Notes: generated by a model not told the origin, from the letters alone. Counted from the first letter of the stretch, positions 34,154 to 43,328 are shown. The stretch is DNA of 64,000 bases from Olavius algarvensis Delta 4 endosymbiont (GCA_905176665.1 CAJINA010000212.1:1-64000), one strand, 5' to 3'. Numbers and translations: made by a program.

Positions 34154-34735
34154 CTAGTCGGAGGGCTTTGTAACATTGTTATCCTCATAATGTTCCAGCC
34201 ACCATGAATCACGATCACGCGTGAGGATGGCCGCCATGACTTTTTTCCCGGTGGCCGTTTGGAGACGATTTTTAACGTGGGGGATCCACTTGTCGGGTGG
34301 CCGGTAACCGATGTCCTGCAGGGCTTTTAATTGCAGGAGCAGGGAAAGCTGATCGGCATCCCGCGCCAACCGGGCCTCTCTGGTTTCACCCGCATTGAAT
34401 TCAGTTATAAGGGTCTCGAATTCAGACCCGAAAGGCAATCCGGCCACGGTGTGACCCACGGCGCCGGCCTCGTCCGCCTGGACATACTGTTTCTGAACGT
34501 AGTTCAAATCGCCGATCCGCGCTTCCGGCAGGTCGTGCACGAGGCACATGGACATCAGGCGGGCGGCATCGATATCCGGTTCCAGCTTCGAGAGCACCAG
34601 AGCGATAAAAGTTGTGTTAAAACTGTGCTCGGCGACGCTCTCGTGGCCGGCCCCTAGAAAACTGTAGCCGGACCGCGGAATTCGATTGAGCATGAGGGCT
34701 TCAAACAGTAGGTCAACGATGCGCTGCATGTTCAT
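34154..34735 (-). CDS. HD-domain phosphohydrolase (HDDC2/YfbR-like 5'-nucleotidase type)
   Basis: A 193-residue cytoplasmic metal-dependent hydrolase. The HD pattern is complete: ESVAEHSFNTTFIALVL (first His), CLVHDLPEARIGD (HD pair and following Glu) and LARDADQLSLLLQL (last Asp). Relatives remove phosphate from deoxynucleoside monophosphates, so a role in nucleotide pool control is likely but unproven. AAAGGAGA lies 8 nt before the ATG. It lies 146 nt upstream of sdhC on the same strand. Confidence 0.9.
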   Translation of the reverse strand: MNMQRIVDLLFEALMLNRIPRSGYSFLGAGHESVAEHSFNTTFIALVLSKLEPDIDAARLMSMCLVHDLPEARIGDLNYVQKQYVQADEAGAVGHTVAGLPFGSEFETLITEFNAGETREARLARDADQLSLLLQLKALQDIGYRPPDKWIPHVKNRLQTATGKKVMAAILTRDRDSWWLEHYEDNNVTKPSD

Positions 34736-35178
34736 CTGCTGGTCTCCTTTGGTTCATTTTCCGTACAAGTCGTATATCGCTTATGGAAGGTTCCCGGGGC
34801 CTAACAACTTAGGGATCCGTTATAATTCAATAAAAGTGTTAAACAGACAAATCGCCGCGGCTTTGATTCCGACGCGGCCAGGACGATCACAATACGATCA
34901 CCGGCCGCGGGGTTCCATTTTGAGACAACGCTTGTTTCCTGTGTAGAAACTGTCAGGGTGAAATGCAACCGAAAATTCATAGCTCGGCCGCAGCGAGTTG
35001 ACCGCCCGGGCCATTATATGATTGCCGGACGCCGGGCCCCGTTGGTCCCGGGATTGATTTAGGGGGAGCTGGTGGAATCGCTTGACATTCCAGATGGGTT
35101 CGGCTATTTTCCCGGACGTAAAAGCGGCTGTTTTTTTTATATAAGTTGCATTTGAGACCTTTAACGGAGTTACAGCGA
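34736..35178. other. Gene-free region between the HD gene and tolQ
   Basis: 443 bp between divergent genes. I see the tolQ promoter (35082-35110) and an inverted repeat CGCGGCC/GGCCGCG around 34873-34914 that could form a hairpin. No reading frame here has a plausible start, ribosome binding site or codon use. Confidence 0.6.
35082..35110 (+). promoter_or_regulatory. Sigma-70-type promoter of the tol-pal operon
   Basis: TTGACA (35082-35087), a 17-bp spacer and TATTTT (35105-35110), about 70 nt before the tolQ ATG. A T8 run follows at 35133. Confidence 0.65.
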
Positions 35179-35916
35179 ATGTCTTTAAATCTCGATCTGG
35201 TGCACATGATCAGCAACGCTGGGTTTGTCGTTCAAATGGTGATGCTGCTGCTGCTGTTTTTTTCAATTACTTCCTGGGCGATCATTATAATAAAGTATCG
35301 CTATCTGAAACGTGCCTTTAAGCAATCTTCCCAGTTTGTAGAATTTTTCTGGAAATGCCGGGATTTGTCGGACGCCTTTTCCATGGCGAAAAAACTCGCT
35401 TCCAGCCCGGTTGCCAGAATCTTTCGGGTAGGCTATGTCGAACTCAACAAGGTCAGCCGGCTCGGTCGTGACGGGGCGAAAAGTGCCGTCCGACCGAGGG
35501 GGGCAAAGACCGGTACCATCAACGGAAAAAACCTGGGCACAGACAACGTCAAGCGCGCCCTGCGGCGGGCCACCAATGCGGAAATGACCCGGATGACCCA
35601 AATGGTGCCCTTTCTGGCGACCACGGGCAACACGACCCCTTTTATTGGCCTTTTTGGCACCGTTTGGGGAATTATGAACTCGTTCCACGGCATCGGGCTG
35701 ACCGGATCGGCGAGCCTGGCGGTGGTTGCGCCGGGCATCTCCGAGGCCCTGGTGGCCACGGCCGCCGGATTGGCCGCCGCGATCCCGGCGGTAATTGCTT
35801 TCAACCACTTTTCCAACCGGATTGGTATGCTGGAAACCGAGTTGAATAACTTTTCCAACGATTTTCTGAATATTGTCGAACGCGATATCCTGATGACCGG
35901 AGGGAGCCGAAAATGA
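35179..35916 (+). CDS. tolQ: TolQ (MotA/TolQ/ExbB proton channel)
   Basis: A 245-residue inner-membrane proton channel subunit of the Tol-Pal system. Three membrane helices lie at about 15-38, 148-172 and 180-202, including PFLATTGNTTPFIGLFGTVWGIMNSF and GISEALVATAAGLAAAIPAVIAFNHF. The ATG at 35179 follows GGAG and begins MSLNLDLVH; an in-frame TTG 33 nt earlier lacks a site. The cytoplasmic loop carries a short basic Gly/Arg/Lys segment (RLGRDGAKSAVRPRGAKTG, about residues 94-112) not usual in E. coli TolQ. It starts the tolQRAB-pal-cpoB operon. Confidence 0.95.
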   Translation: MSLNLDLVHMISNAGFVVQMVMLLLLFFSITSWAIIIIKYRYLKRAFKQSSQFVEFFWKCRDLSDAFSMAKKLASSPVARIFRVGYVELNKVSRLGRDGAKSAVRPRGAKTGTINGKNLGTDNVKRALRRATNAEMTRMTQMVPFLATTGNTTPFIGLFGTVWGIMNSFHGIGLTGSASLAVVAPGISEALVATAAGLAAAIPAVIAFNHFSNRIGMLETELNNFSNDFLNIVERDILMTGGSRK

Positions 35917-36335
35917 TGATCGGCAGTTCAAATAAACGACTCATGTCGGATATCAACGTGACGCCGTTCGTGGATGTCATGCTGGTTCTTTTGATCATTT
36001 TCATGGTGACGGCCCCCATGATGGTACAGGGCGTCAACGTGTCCTTGCCGGAGACCACGGCCCAGCCCCTGCCTTCGGAAAAGGAGCATTTGATCGTCAC
36101 CATCGATCAAAAAGGGCAGGTCCATATCAGCAATTACCCGGTTGCCATGGAATCGCTGCGGCACAAACTGTCCAAGATCCTGGAAGGGCGTTCCGACCGT
36201 GAGGTGTACCTGCGGGCAGACAAGAAAATTCCTTACGGCAACGTGGTCAAAGTGATGGCGGAAATCAAGGCCGCCGGCGTCGAAAAGCTGGGCATGGTCA
36301 CCGTCCCGATCGACGAGACCCCGGCGGACCGGTAG
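35913..36335 (+). CDS. tolR: TolR (ExbD/TolR family)
   Basis: A 140-residue protein with one membrane helix (about 18-38) carrying the essential Asp in INVTPFVDVMLVLLIIFMV, then a periplasmic domain ending with VMAEIKAAGVEKLGMVT. It couples proton flow through TolQ to movement of TolA. The ATG overlaps the tolQ stop (ATGA); a second ATG three bases on is equally possible. Confidence 0.96.
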   Translation: MMIGSSNKRLMSDINVTPFVDVMLVLLIIFMVTAPMMVQGVNVSLPETTAQPLPSEKEHLIVTIDQKGQVHISNYPVAMESLRHKLSKILEGRSDREVYLRADKKIPYGNVVKVMAEIKAAGVEKLGMVTVPIDETPADR

Positions 36336-36354
36336 GACCCGGCAAAGGTTGCCT

Positions 36355-37194
36355 ATGACTGCAAATGTCTATATGCCGTATGGCTATATGGGAGAAAAAA
36401 AGGAATTCGCGCTGCCTTTCTCGGTTTCCTTCGCGGCGCATGCCCTTTTGATCGTCCTGTTTATCTTTACGCCTTCCGGCAGTCCCCGCAAGCTGCTGAT
36501 GCCGCCGGTGATCAGCGTCACCATGGTGACCCTCCCCACGGCGGCCGACCCGGTGCCGACGCCGGTCGGCAGCAAACGGACCACCGCCAAAAAGAAAAGC
36601 CGGTCGGTGAAGAAAGCCGATATCAGCCTGGCGCCTACCAAATCAGCCAATCCAGATGATAAACCTAAAGTTATCAAGTCGTTAAAGAAGAAAACCTTCA
36701 AGCCTTCCAAGGTTGTAGAGAGCGCTTTGACCCGTATCGAAAAATCCGTCGAAGCCGAGCAGGCCAATGCCGTGCAGGCCGCTATTGATCGTCTCCGGAG
36801 CAAGGTACAGGAACAACCGGGGCCGGATGCCCCCCGGGCCACGGCCAAAAAACAGGTCGGGATCCCGGGCAAAATTAAGGTGGATAGTAAGGAAATCGTT
36901 GAAATTATAGATATTTACAGGGTTGAAATCGCCTTTAAGGTAGAAAGGAACTGGGCCTTCTCCCAATCCCTGGCCGGCGGCGCCAAAGACCTTACCGCGT
37001 TTGTTGTGTTTAAAGTGATGCCGGACGGTGAAATACGGGATATCTGGTTTGATAAGAGATCCGGGAACGCTTATCTGGACGAATCGGCTCGGAAAGCCAT
37101 TATGAAAACAAATCCTGTAAATCCGCACCCTAAAGGGGTGTCCAAACCATTCATTAATGTCGGTCTCAGGGTTACCCCTGAGGGAGTCAAATAG
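36355..37194 (+). CDS. tolA: TolA-like TonB C-terminal-domain protein
   Basis: A 279-residue periplasmic linker protein. One membrane helix near residues 25-40 is followed by a Lys-rich helical middle (SKRTTAKKKSRSVKKA and on to about residue 180). The C-terminal TolA/TonB domain (about 190-279) reads YRVEIAFKVERNWAF, LTAFVVFKVMPDGEIRDIWF and ending in PFINVGLRVTPEGVK. It spans the periplasm and contacts TolB and Pal. ATG 36355 has AAAGG upstream and gives MTANVYMPYG; a TTG two codons earlier is less likely. Confidence 0.9.
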   Translation: MTANVYMPYGYMGEKKEFALPFSVSFAAHALLIVLFIFTPSGSPRKLLMPPVISVTMVTLPTAADPVPTPVGSKRTTAKKKSRSVKKADISLAPTKSANPDDKPKVIKSLKKKTFKPSKVVESALTRIEKSVEAEQANAVQAAIDRLRSKVQEQPGPDAPRATAKKQVGIPGKIKVDSKEIVEIIDIYRVEIAFKVERNWAFSQSLAGGAKDLTAFVVFKVMPDGEIRDIWFDKRSGNAYLDESARKAIMKTNPVNPHPKGVSKPFINVGLRVTPEGVK

Positions 37195-37195
37195 G

Positions 37196-38599
37196 GTGAC
37201 CATATTGTATTACAAGACCCAAGTCCAACCAATCTCCGACCAATGCAGCAGCTTGCCAGCCCGTTCATTGCGGTTGCTGGTAATCTGGGCAGCAATTTTT
37301 CTATCCGGTCTCCTGCAGGGTGTCAGTTATGCCGACTACGATTACATCGATATCACCAATCCTTTCTTACGGAAAATGCCGTTGGCTGTGCAGCCCTTCA
37401 AACTTTCCGAACGACTCCCGCAAAACGAAAAAGCAGCTGTGGAGGCAGCTGGGCTTATTTCAGAAACATTAGAATTTACAGGATATTTTGAGATAATCAA
37501 CCCGGAAGCATTCCTGGTGGACGTTCATAATCCGCCGATTATCAGGCCCAATATCGAATTTGCCAACTGGACCGGCATCGGCGCCGAACTGCTGGTGACC
37601 GGGGGGCTGCATGTGCGCAACGGCCTGGTCGAGGTGGAACTGCGGCTGTTCGATACGTTTAAACAGCAGCTGCTGGTGGGCAAAAAATACCGGGCACTGC
37701 CGCGGGACCTGCGCCGGGTGGTGCGCCGATTTTGCAGTGCGATCCTGTTCAATCTGACCGGCAGCCGGGGATATTTTGACAGCGATATTGCCTTTATTTC
37801 AAACGGGTCTGGAAAAAAAGAGGTGTTTATCTGTGATTTTGACGGGTTCAACCCCCGCCAGTTTACCAAAAACCGGGCCATCACCCTGTTCCCCGCCTGG
37901 TCTTCGGACCGCAAATGGATTGCCTACACCGCTTTCAACGCCGGCAAACCGAATTTGTACATCAAAAGTGTCACCCGCAAACGGGGGTACCTTTTGGATA
38001 AAAAAGGTATCAATACCAACCCGGCCTGGGTGCCGGGACGGTTTGAACTGGCTGCTACCCTTAGCTTTTCCGGCGATCAGGAAATTTATCTATTGACCGG
38101 AACCGGGAAAATTATTAAAAGATTGACCCATAGACGGGGTATCGACGTCTCACCGACTTGGTCCCCGGACGGCAAAAAAATGGCGTTCGTGTCCAAGCGC
38201 TCCGGCTCCCCGCAAATCTACATCATGACCGTAGCTAGCGGAGCCGTTGAGCGCTTGACTTTCGAAGGGCGCTACAACACCCAGCCGGACTGGTCGCCCA
38301 AAGGTGACCGGATCGCTTATACGGCCATGCGCGGCGGTCAAAGCGATATATTCACCATCGGTCTGGATAGTAGCGACCCGGTAAAGATGACAGAGAATTC
38401 AGGAGATAATGAGGCCCCGTCCTGGGCACCGGACGGAAGTCTCATCGCTTTCAGTTCAACCCGCGAGGGACCATCCAGGATATATGTAATGACTGCCTAC
38501 GGCACTGACCAGCGAAGGTTGCTGTCCATGCCGGGAGAGCAGTCCAGCCCGGCCTGGTCCTCAAACGGCATCTATACAAAAGTGTTATCGGGTTCTTAA
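37196..38599 (+). CDS. tolB: Tol-Pal system beta-propeller protein TolB
   Basis: A 467-residue periplasmic protein. A signal peptide with the hydrophobic stretch LRLLVIWAAIFLSGLLQG ends before ADYDYIDI. The N-terminal domain (about 40-170) is followed by six WD40-like PD40 blades, with repeats such as DRKWIAYTAFNAGKPNLYI, SPDGKKMAFVSKRSGSPQIYIM and APDGSLIAFSSTREGPSRIYVM. GTG 37196, overlapping the tolA stop, is favoured; ATG 37157 would overlap tolA by 38 nt and lengthen the signal peptide. TolB binds Pal and TolA. Confidence 0.95.
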   Translation: MTILYYKTQVQPISDQCSSLPARSLRLLVIWAAIFLSGLLQGVSYADYDYIDITNPFLRKMPLAVQPFKLSERLPQNEKAAVEAAGLISETLEFTGYFEIINPEAFLVDVHNPPIIRPNIEFANWTGIGAELLVTGGLHVRNGLVEVELRLFDTFKQQLLVGKKYRALPRDLRRVVRRFCSAILFNLTGSRGYFDSDIAFISNGSGKKEVFICDFDGFNPRQFTKNRAITLFPAWSSDRKWIAYTAFNAGKPNLYIKSVTRKRGYLLDKKGINTNPAWVPGRFELAATLSFSGDQEIYLLTGTGKIIKRLTHRRGIDVSPTWSPDGKKMAFVSKRSGSPQIYIMTVASGAVERLTFEGRYNTQPDWSPKGDRIAYTAMRGGQSDIFTIGLDSSDPVKMTENSGDNEAPSWAPDGSLIAFSSTREGPSRIYVMTAYGTDQRRLLSMPGEQSSPAWSSNGIYTKVLSGS

Positions 38600-38611
38600 A
38601 AAGGAGGAAAA

Positions 38612-39187
38612 ATGCGGAAAAAATTTTGGATCCATTTAGCTTTGTTGCTGGTTATACCCGGATTGCTGTTTACAGCTTCATGTGCCAAGAAAACCGTCAA
38701 GTCTGACATGTCAGCAACGACCGCAGAAGAACAGAGACAAACCGAAGAGGCCGCCACCCAGGCCCAGCAGGAGCGGGAACAGCAGGCGGCTGCTGAAGCC
38801 TCTGCCCAGATCGCCGAGGAAACTGCACAGCGCGATATGATGATTCAAAAGAACATGTTCGAAAGTGAGAGCGTCTATTTTGAATTTGACAGTTCCGCCC
38901 TGTCCCCGGTAGCTCAGGGTGTTCTGACCGGCAAGGCGGATTATCTCCGCGACAATCCCGGTTCCCAGGTGATTATCGAAGGTCACTGCGATGAACGGGG
39001 TACCCCCGAGTACAACCTGGCCCTGGGTGATCGGCGGGCCGAGAGCGCCAAAAACTTTCTCGTCAACATGGGCATCGATTCCTCCCGTTTTACCACGGTC
39101 AGTTACGGCGAAGAGAACCCGGTTGATGCAGGTCATGGTGAAGAAGCCTGGGCGAAAAACAGAAGAGCCAAGTTCCTTATCGAATAG
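38612..39187 (+). CDS. pal: Peptidoglycan-associated lipoprotein Pal
   Basis: A 191-residue outer-membrane lipoprotein. The lipobox is FTASC near residue 22. A Gln/Glu/Ala-rich helix (30-75) precedes the OmpA-like domain (about 85-191) with YFEFDSSALSP, VIIEGHCDERGTPEYNLALGDRRAE and NPVDAGHGEEAWAKNRRAKF, where the Asp and Arg bind diaminopimelate. AAGGAGG precedes the ATG. A strong terminator follows 65 nt after its stop, so cpoB may be partly separate. Confidence 0.97.
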   Translation: MRKKFWIHLALLLVIPGLLFTASCAKKTVKSDMSATTAEEQRQTEEAATQAQQEREQQAAAEASAQIAEETAQRDMMIQKNMFESESVYFEFDSSALSPVAQGVLTGKADYLRDNPGSQVIIEGHCDERGTPEYNLALGDRRAESAKNFLVNMGIDSSRFTTVSYGEENPVDAGHGEEAWAKNRRAKFLIE

Positions 39188-39252
39188 ATAAGACCGCCTG
39201 GTTCCGATGGTGCTCACCCGGAATTTTACCAGACCTACAGCTAAATGATCTG

Positions 39253-39277
39253 CTTGCCCGCCTTTTTGGCGGGCAAG
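39253..39277 (+). terminator. Terminator after pal
   Basis: A perfect 10-bp stem CTTGCCCGCC/GGCGGGCAAG around a T5 loop, followed by TTGTTTA. The remaining 160 nt to cpoB show no clear gene. Confidence 0.8.
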
Positions 39278-39440
39278 TTGTTTAGAACCCATCTCAATAA
39301 CGCCTTTGGGCCGATTCGCCTGCGGTTTTCCCACCGCCCCTTGGGCGTGCGTGCCGACTTTGCGTGTGAAGGCCCCACATCGCAATAGAAACACGGCAAA
39401 AAAGACAGCGCCCAAAGCTGAATATCAGGAAGGTTGCGCC

Positions 39441-40265
39441 ATGAAAAGCACGCTAGTGTATATCCTGGGAATCGTGTGGTTGCTGACGGGCTGTATGGCC
39501 CAGCAGGAGGTCACGGTACTGGATGGGCGGGTGGCAGCGCTGGAAAAGCAGTCCGCCCGGGTGGTCGGGCAGGATGCCAGGTTGGATGCCAACGACAAGC
39601 AGGTGCGCGATATTCGCAGACAGGTGGCCGGCACGGCGGCCGATCTCGAAAGACTCCGGGAAGAACTCGAACTGATGCGCGGCAACCTGGAAGTGACCGA
39701 GCACCAGGTCGCGAAGAAACTGAGTGCCGGTGATGATGTCGAGGCAAAGCGTAAAATGGAATTGGAACGCCTCGAAGCGCAGCTGGTGGCGGCCAATCAA
39801 AAGATTGACCGTATATTACAATACCTCAATTTAGCGGGTAGCGGTGAAGCCGGGGCAACCCAACCCGAAACGGCGCCTGCGGCGGTCAGCCTGTCGGACA
39901 GGGAATTGTACGGACAGGCTAAAAAAGCATACGACAGCGGCAACCTGGAAGACGCGCGGCAGGGGTTCATGGATCTGCTCAAACAGCATCCCAAATCCAA
40001 AAACGCGGACAACGCCCAATTCTGGATTGGGGAAACCTACTACCGGGAAAAGTGGTTTGAGAAAGCTATTCTGGAATACCAGAAAGTAATTGAAAAATAT
40101 CCCAAAGGTAACAAGGTTCCGGCTTCCCGGCTCAAACAGGGGCTGGCTTTTTCCAACCTCGGCGACAAAACCAATGCCCGGCTTATCCTGCAGGAGCTGA
40201 TCAAAAAGCACCCGCAGTCAAATGAGGCCAAAATCGCGGCAAAGAAGTTGAAGAAACTCAAATAG
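39441..40265 (+). CDS. cpoB: CpoB/YbgF, Tol-Pal-associated TPR protein
   Basis: A 274-residue periplasmic protein, here with a lipobox (LLTGC near residue 16), unlike E. coli CpoB, which is soluble. A trimerising coiled coil spans about 25-125. The C-terminal TPR domain (about 150-270) contains ELYGQAKKAYDSGNLEDARQGFMDLLKQHPKSKNADNAQFW in essence and two further repeats. It links outer-membrane constriction by Tol-Pal to peptidoglycan synthesis. ATG 39441 has AGGAAGG upstream; the longer frame from 39306 runs through non-coding sequence. Confidence 0.93.
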   Translation: MKSTLVYILGIVWLLTGCMAQQEVTVLDGRVAALEKQSARVVGQDARLDANDKQVRDIRRQVAGTAADLERLREELELMRGNLEVTEHQVAKKLSAGDDVEAKRKMELERLEAQLVAANQKIDRILQYLNLAGSGEAGATQPETAPAAVSLSDRELYGQAKKAYDSGNLEDARQGFMDLLKQHPKSKNADNAQFWIGETYYREKWFEKAILEYQKVIEKYPKGNKVPASRLKQGLAFSNLGDKTNARLILQELIKKHPQSNEAKIAAKKLKKLK

Positions 40266-40281
40266 CGTCCGTCATCTGCGT

Positions 40282-40773
40282 ATGGTAAAAGTTATCGGCA
40301 TAGACCCCGGACTGGCGGCCACCGGGATCGGACTGGTCCAGGGGGAGGATACCCACCTCTGCGGATATTCATACGGATGTATCAAAACCCCGAGTCAGGA
40401 CAAAACCCCCGCCCGCCTGGACTGTATCTATACCCGGCTCTCGCAGCTGCTCGCGGATGAAAAACCGGACCTCATGGTAGTCGAGGACGTTTTTTCGCTG
40501 CATAAATATCCAAAGTCGGGCATCGATCTCGGCAAGGTGACCGGGGTGATCCTGCTGGCCGGCAGCCGGGCCGGCCTGCCGGTTGTCGAACTGGCGGTGC
40601 GTGGAGCCAAAAAGATTCTGACCGGCAGCGGGAATGCCGATAAGGAGCAGCTCGAGCAGGCGGTTCGGCGCATTGTCTGTGCGCCGGAACCCATCCGGCC
40701 CTACCATGCATCCGATGCCATTGGCCTGGCCATAATAGGACTTTACAGATATGATCGGTTACATCGAGGGTAA
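40282..40773 (+). CDS. ruvC: Holliday junction endonuclease RuvC
   Basis: A 163-residue resolvase. The acidic catalytic residues appear in IGIDPGLAATGIG (Asp7), LMVVEDVF (Glu near 66) and YHASDAIGLAI (Asp near 142). The DNA-contact motif IDLGKVTGVILL is also present. It cuts four-way junctions delivered by RuvAB. It lies 16 nt after cpoB and overlaps ruvA by 23 nt. Confidence 0.97.
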   Translation: MVKVIGIDPGLAATGIGLVQGEDTHLCGYSYGCIKTPSQDKTPARLDCIYTRLSQLLADEKPDLMVVEDVFSLHKYPKSGIDLGKVTGVILLAGSRAGLPVVELAVRGAKKILTGSGNADKEQLEQAVRRIVCAPEPIRPYHASDAIGLAIIGLYRYDRLHRG

Positions 40774-41374
40774 ACTGCTCGAAAAAGAAAACGAGCGACT
40801 CCTGGTGCTGGCCAACCAGGTCGGTTATGAAATCCTGCTGCCCGCCATCGTCATGGCATCCTTGCACGATAAAGACGTTGGCGATGAAGTGGCGCTGTAC
40901 ATCTACTACCAGCAGACCGAACGGCAGCCGAAGCCGGTGCTGATCGGTTTCAATCGGAAATTGGAAAAGGACTTTTTTCAACTTTTCATTTCCGTGGCGG
41001 CCATTGGTCCCCTGAAGGCCGCCAAGGCGATGACCCTGCCGGTGGGGGAGATCGCCCGTGCCATTGAAGCTCGGGACGCGGCCGCTTTGAAGCAACTGGA
41101 AGGTATCGGCAGCCGTACTGCACAAAAGATTATCGCCACCCTGGAAGGTAAGTTGGACCAGTTCCTGCTCGCAGCCGAGCCGGTCCGCAAGGTACCGGCC
41201 CAGGCCGAAGACATCGCCCAGCAAGTCCTGGAGGTCATGACCAACCAGTTGGGGCATCGACCGGCGGATGCCCGACAGATGATAGCGGAGGCCCTGCAGC
41301 GCAAAGAACGGATTTCCACGGCGGAAGAACTATTTGACGAAGTCTACCGGGGTGAAACCTCCCATGACCAATGA
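40751..41374 (+). CDS. ruvA: Holliday junction helicase subunit RuvA
   Basis: A 207-residue protein of normal layout: the N-terminal OB fold (MIGYIEGKLLEKENERLLVLANQVGYEILLP), tandem helix-hairpin-helix motifs (about 70-145, with ALKQLEGIGSRTAQKIIATLEGKL), and a C-terminal domain that binds RuvB. It tetramerises on the junction. It overlaps ruvC and ruvB, so the three are coupled. Confidence 0.97.
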   Translation: MIGYIEGKLLEKENERLLVLANQVGYEILLPAIVMASLHDKDVGDEVALYIYYQQTERQPKPVLIGFNRKLEKDFFQLFISVAAIGPLKAAKAMTLPVGEIARAIEARDAAALKQLEGIGSRTAQKIIATLEGKLDQFLLAAEPVRKVPAQAEDIAQQVLEVMTNQLGHRPADARQMIAEALQRKERISTAEELFDEVYRGETSHDQ

Positions 41375-42413
41375 CATCTTGACCCATAGATCCGATATTT
41401 CCAACGCCTTGTCACCGACGAGCCTGCCGGTGGATCGCGAACTCGACATGTTGTCCCTGCGGCCGGGCAAGCTGACCGAGTATATCGGTCAACGGGAGGT
41501 GGTGGAAACCCTGAACATTGCCATAGAAGCGGCACACTTGCGGGAAGAGCCGCTGGATCACATCCTGTTTCACGGGCCGCCGGGTCTGGGTAAAACCACC
41601 CTGGCCCATATCATCGCCAACGAAATGGGCGGCCAGTTGACCGTCACCTCGGGACCGGCCCTGGACAAAAGGGGCGACCTGCTGGGGATATTGACCCACC
41701 TGCAGGCCGGGGATATCCTCTTCGTGGACGAAATCCACCGCATTCCCAAGGTGGTTGAAGAGTTCCTGTACCCGGCCATGGAAGATTTCGCCGTCGATTT
41801 TGTCTTCGACAAGGGCATCCACGCCCGCAGTCACCGCTTTCGCCTGAAACGCTTTACCCTGGTAGGCGCTACCACCCGGGTAGGCCTGCTGTCTGCACCG
41901 CTGCGCGATCGATTCGGGATATTCCGGAATTTGGATTTCTACTCAAAGGACGACCTGGTCAAAATAACCGAGCGCTCCGCATCTTTGCTGGAGATGCCCA
42001 TTGACCCGGACGGTGCCGCGGAGCTCTCCATGCGCTCGCGGGGGACGCCGCGGATTGTAAACCGCTTGTTGAAGCGGGTCCGCGATTTCGCCCAGGTCCG
42101 GGCCGATGGTCAAATCAACCGGGAGACCGTCGCAGCGGCCTTGGACCTGGAAGGGGTCGATTCGCAGGGATTGACGGTGCTCGACAGGCGCTATTTGAGG
42201 ACCATCATTGAGTTCTACCAAGGCGGCCCGGTCGGCATTGAAGCGGTCGCCGCCACATTGCAGGAAGAGACCGACACCCTGGTTGACGTAGTCGAACCGT
42301 ATTTATTGAAAATCGGAATGATCATGCGGACCTCTTCCGGGCGCAAGGCTTCCGAAGCCGCCTACCGCCATCTGGGAATCAAGGCTCAGGGCCGTTTGTT
42401 TGACCGGGGTTGA
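41364..42413 (+). CDS. ruvB: Holliday junction branch migration ATPase RuvB
   Basis: A 349-residue AAA+ motor. Walker A GPPGLGKTT is near residue 75, Walker B LFVDEIHRIP near 120, sensor 1 TLVGATTR, the arginine finger region PLRDRFG, and a winged helix at the end (TSSGRKASEAAYRHLG). ATG 41364 is preferred because GGGGTGA lies 8 nt upstream; the in-frame TTG at 41334 lies deep in ruvA. Overlap with ruvA is 11 nt. Confidence 0.97.
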   Translation: MTNDILTHRSDISNALSPTSLPVDRELDMLSLRPGKLTEYIGQREVVETLNIAIEAAHLREEPLDHILFHGPPGLGKTTLAHIIANEMGGQLTVTSGPALDKRGDLLGILTHLQAGDILFVDEIHRIPKVVEEFLYPAMEDFAVDFVFDKGIHARSHRFRLKRFTLVGATTRVGLLSAPLRDRFGIFRNLDFYSKDDLVKITERSASLLEMPIDPDGAAELSMRSRGTPRIVNRLLKRVRDFAQVRADGQINRETVAAALDLEGVDSQGLTVLDRRYLRTIIEFYQGGPVGIEAVAATLQEETDTLVDVVEPYLLKIGMIMRTSSGRKASEAAYRHLGIKAQGRLFDRG

Positions 42414-42416
42414 AAC

Positions 42417-43226
42417 GTGGGAACCGTTACATTACTGACAGATTTTGGACTGGCAGACGCCTGGGTTGGTATGATGAAGGGGGTCATCCTGGGGATCAAT
42501 CCGGATGCCCGCATCGTGGATATCACCCATCAGATTCCGCCGCAGGATACGCGGACGGCTGCCTGGAAGCTGGCCGCTGCCTATTCCTATTTTCCCCGTG
42601 ACACGGTCCATGTGATTGTCGTGGATCCGGGTGTCGGCAGTGACCGGGCAATCATCTGTGCCCGGCTGGGCGATCAATTCTTTGTGGCCCCCGACAACGG
42701 CGTGCTGTCAGCCGTACTGAAAGCCGATCACCATCCGAATGAGATTCGGTTTCTGGACAATCACGATCTTTGTCTGGATGTAATCAGCAAGACCTTTCAT
42801 GGCCGGGATATCCTGGCTCCGGTCGGGGCGCACCTGTCACTTACGCATGATATCGAATCGACCGGGGCTGTCGTCCCGGCCGCCGACCTGGTAAGCCTGG
42901 AACTGCCGGAACCTTCCCAGGCCCCGTCCGGCGAACTGCGCGGTGAGGTGATCCTCATTGATCATTTCGGCAATATCATCACCAATATCGATAAATCGGC
43001 CCTGGACGCCTTTTTACAAACCAATGGTAACTGCCGGCCTGAGATACGGCTCGGGGAGCACTGCATCGCGGGTCTACAGCAATCCTACCTGCAGGGGCTC
43101 CCGGGTCAGCCCCTGGCGATATTCGGCAGCATGGGTTTGTTAGAGATTGCCATCTTCGGCCGGGATGCCTGCCAGGCACTGCACGTGGCCTGCGGCGATC
43201 GGGTGATCATTGCCAGGCCCGGGTAA
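42417..43226 (+). CDS. SAM hydroxide adenosyltransferase (DUF62 family)
   Basis: A 269-residue protein related to the fluorinase/chlorinase fold. It begins with TLLTDFGLADAWVGMMKGVI, and the family triad is visible as Asp and Arg in VVDPGVGSDR and His in FHGRDILAPVGAHL. Members of this common branch split S-adenosylmethionine with water to adenosine and methionine; the loop that marks halogenases is not evident. It starts at GTG 3 nt after ruvB and so ends the ruv transcript. Its physiological role is unclear. Confidence 0.93.
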   Translation: MGTVTLLTDFGLADAWVGMMKGVILGINPDARIVDITHQIPPQDTRTAAWKLAAAYSYFPRDTVHVIVVDPGVGSDRAIICARLGDQFFVAPDNGVLSAVLKADHHPNEIRFLDNHDLCLDVISKTFHGRDILAPVGAHLSLTHDIESTGAVVPAADLVSLELPEPSQAPSGELRGEVILIDHFGNIITNIDKSALDAFLQTNGNCRPEIRLGEHCIAGLQQSYLQGLPGQPLAIFGSMGLLEIAIFGRDACQALHVACGDRVIIARPG

Positions 43227-43300
43227 CGCCCGGTGGATAAAACAGGGTGATATTACCGCCGGCCCCACCGGATCTAAAGAGCATGCCGATTACTAACTAT

Positions 43301-43328
43301 TTGACATTCAATGGTAATCCTATATAAT
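43301..43328 (+). promoter_or_regulatory. Near-consensus promoter of the cell-shape cassette
   Basis: TTGACA (43301-43306), a 16-bp spacer and a perfect TATAAT (43323-43328), 43 nt before the TTG start. This is the best promoter match in the window and implies strong constitutive transcription. Confidence 0.75.

Noticed and set aside
40751..41374. Start-site conflict from the long ruvC-ruvA overlap
   Set aside because: The 23-nt overlap is common for these coupled genes; both products have complete conserved N termini and C termini.
42417..43226. Fluorinase or chlorinase
   Set aside because: The protein shares the fold, but the Asp-Arg-His triad fits the common hydroxide adenosyltransferase branch; no natural-product gene cluster surrounds it.
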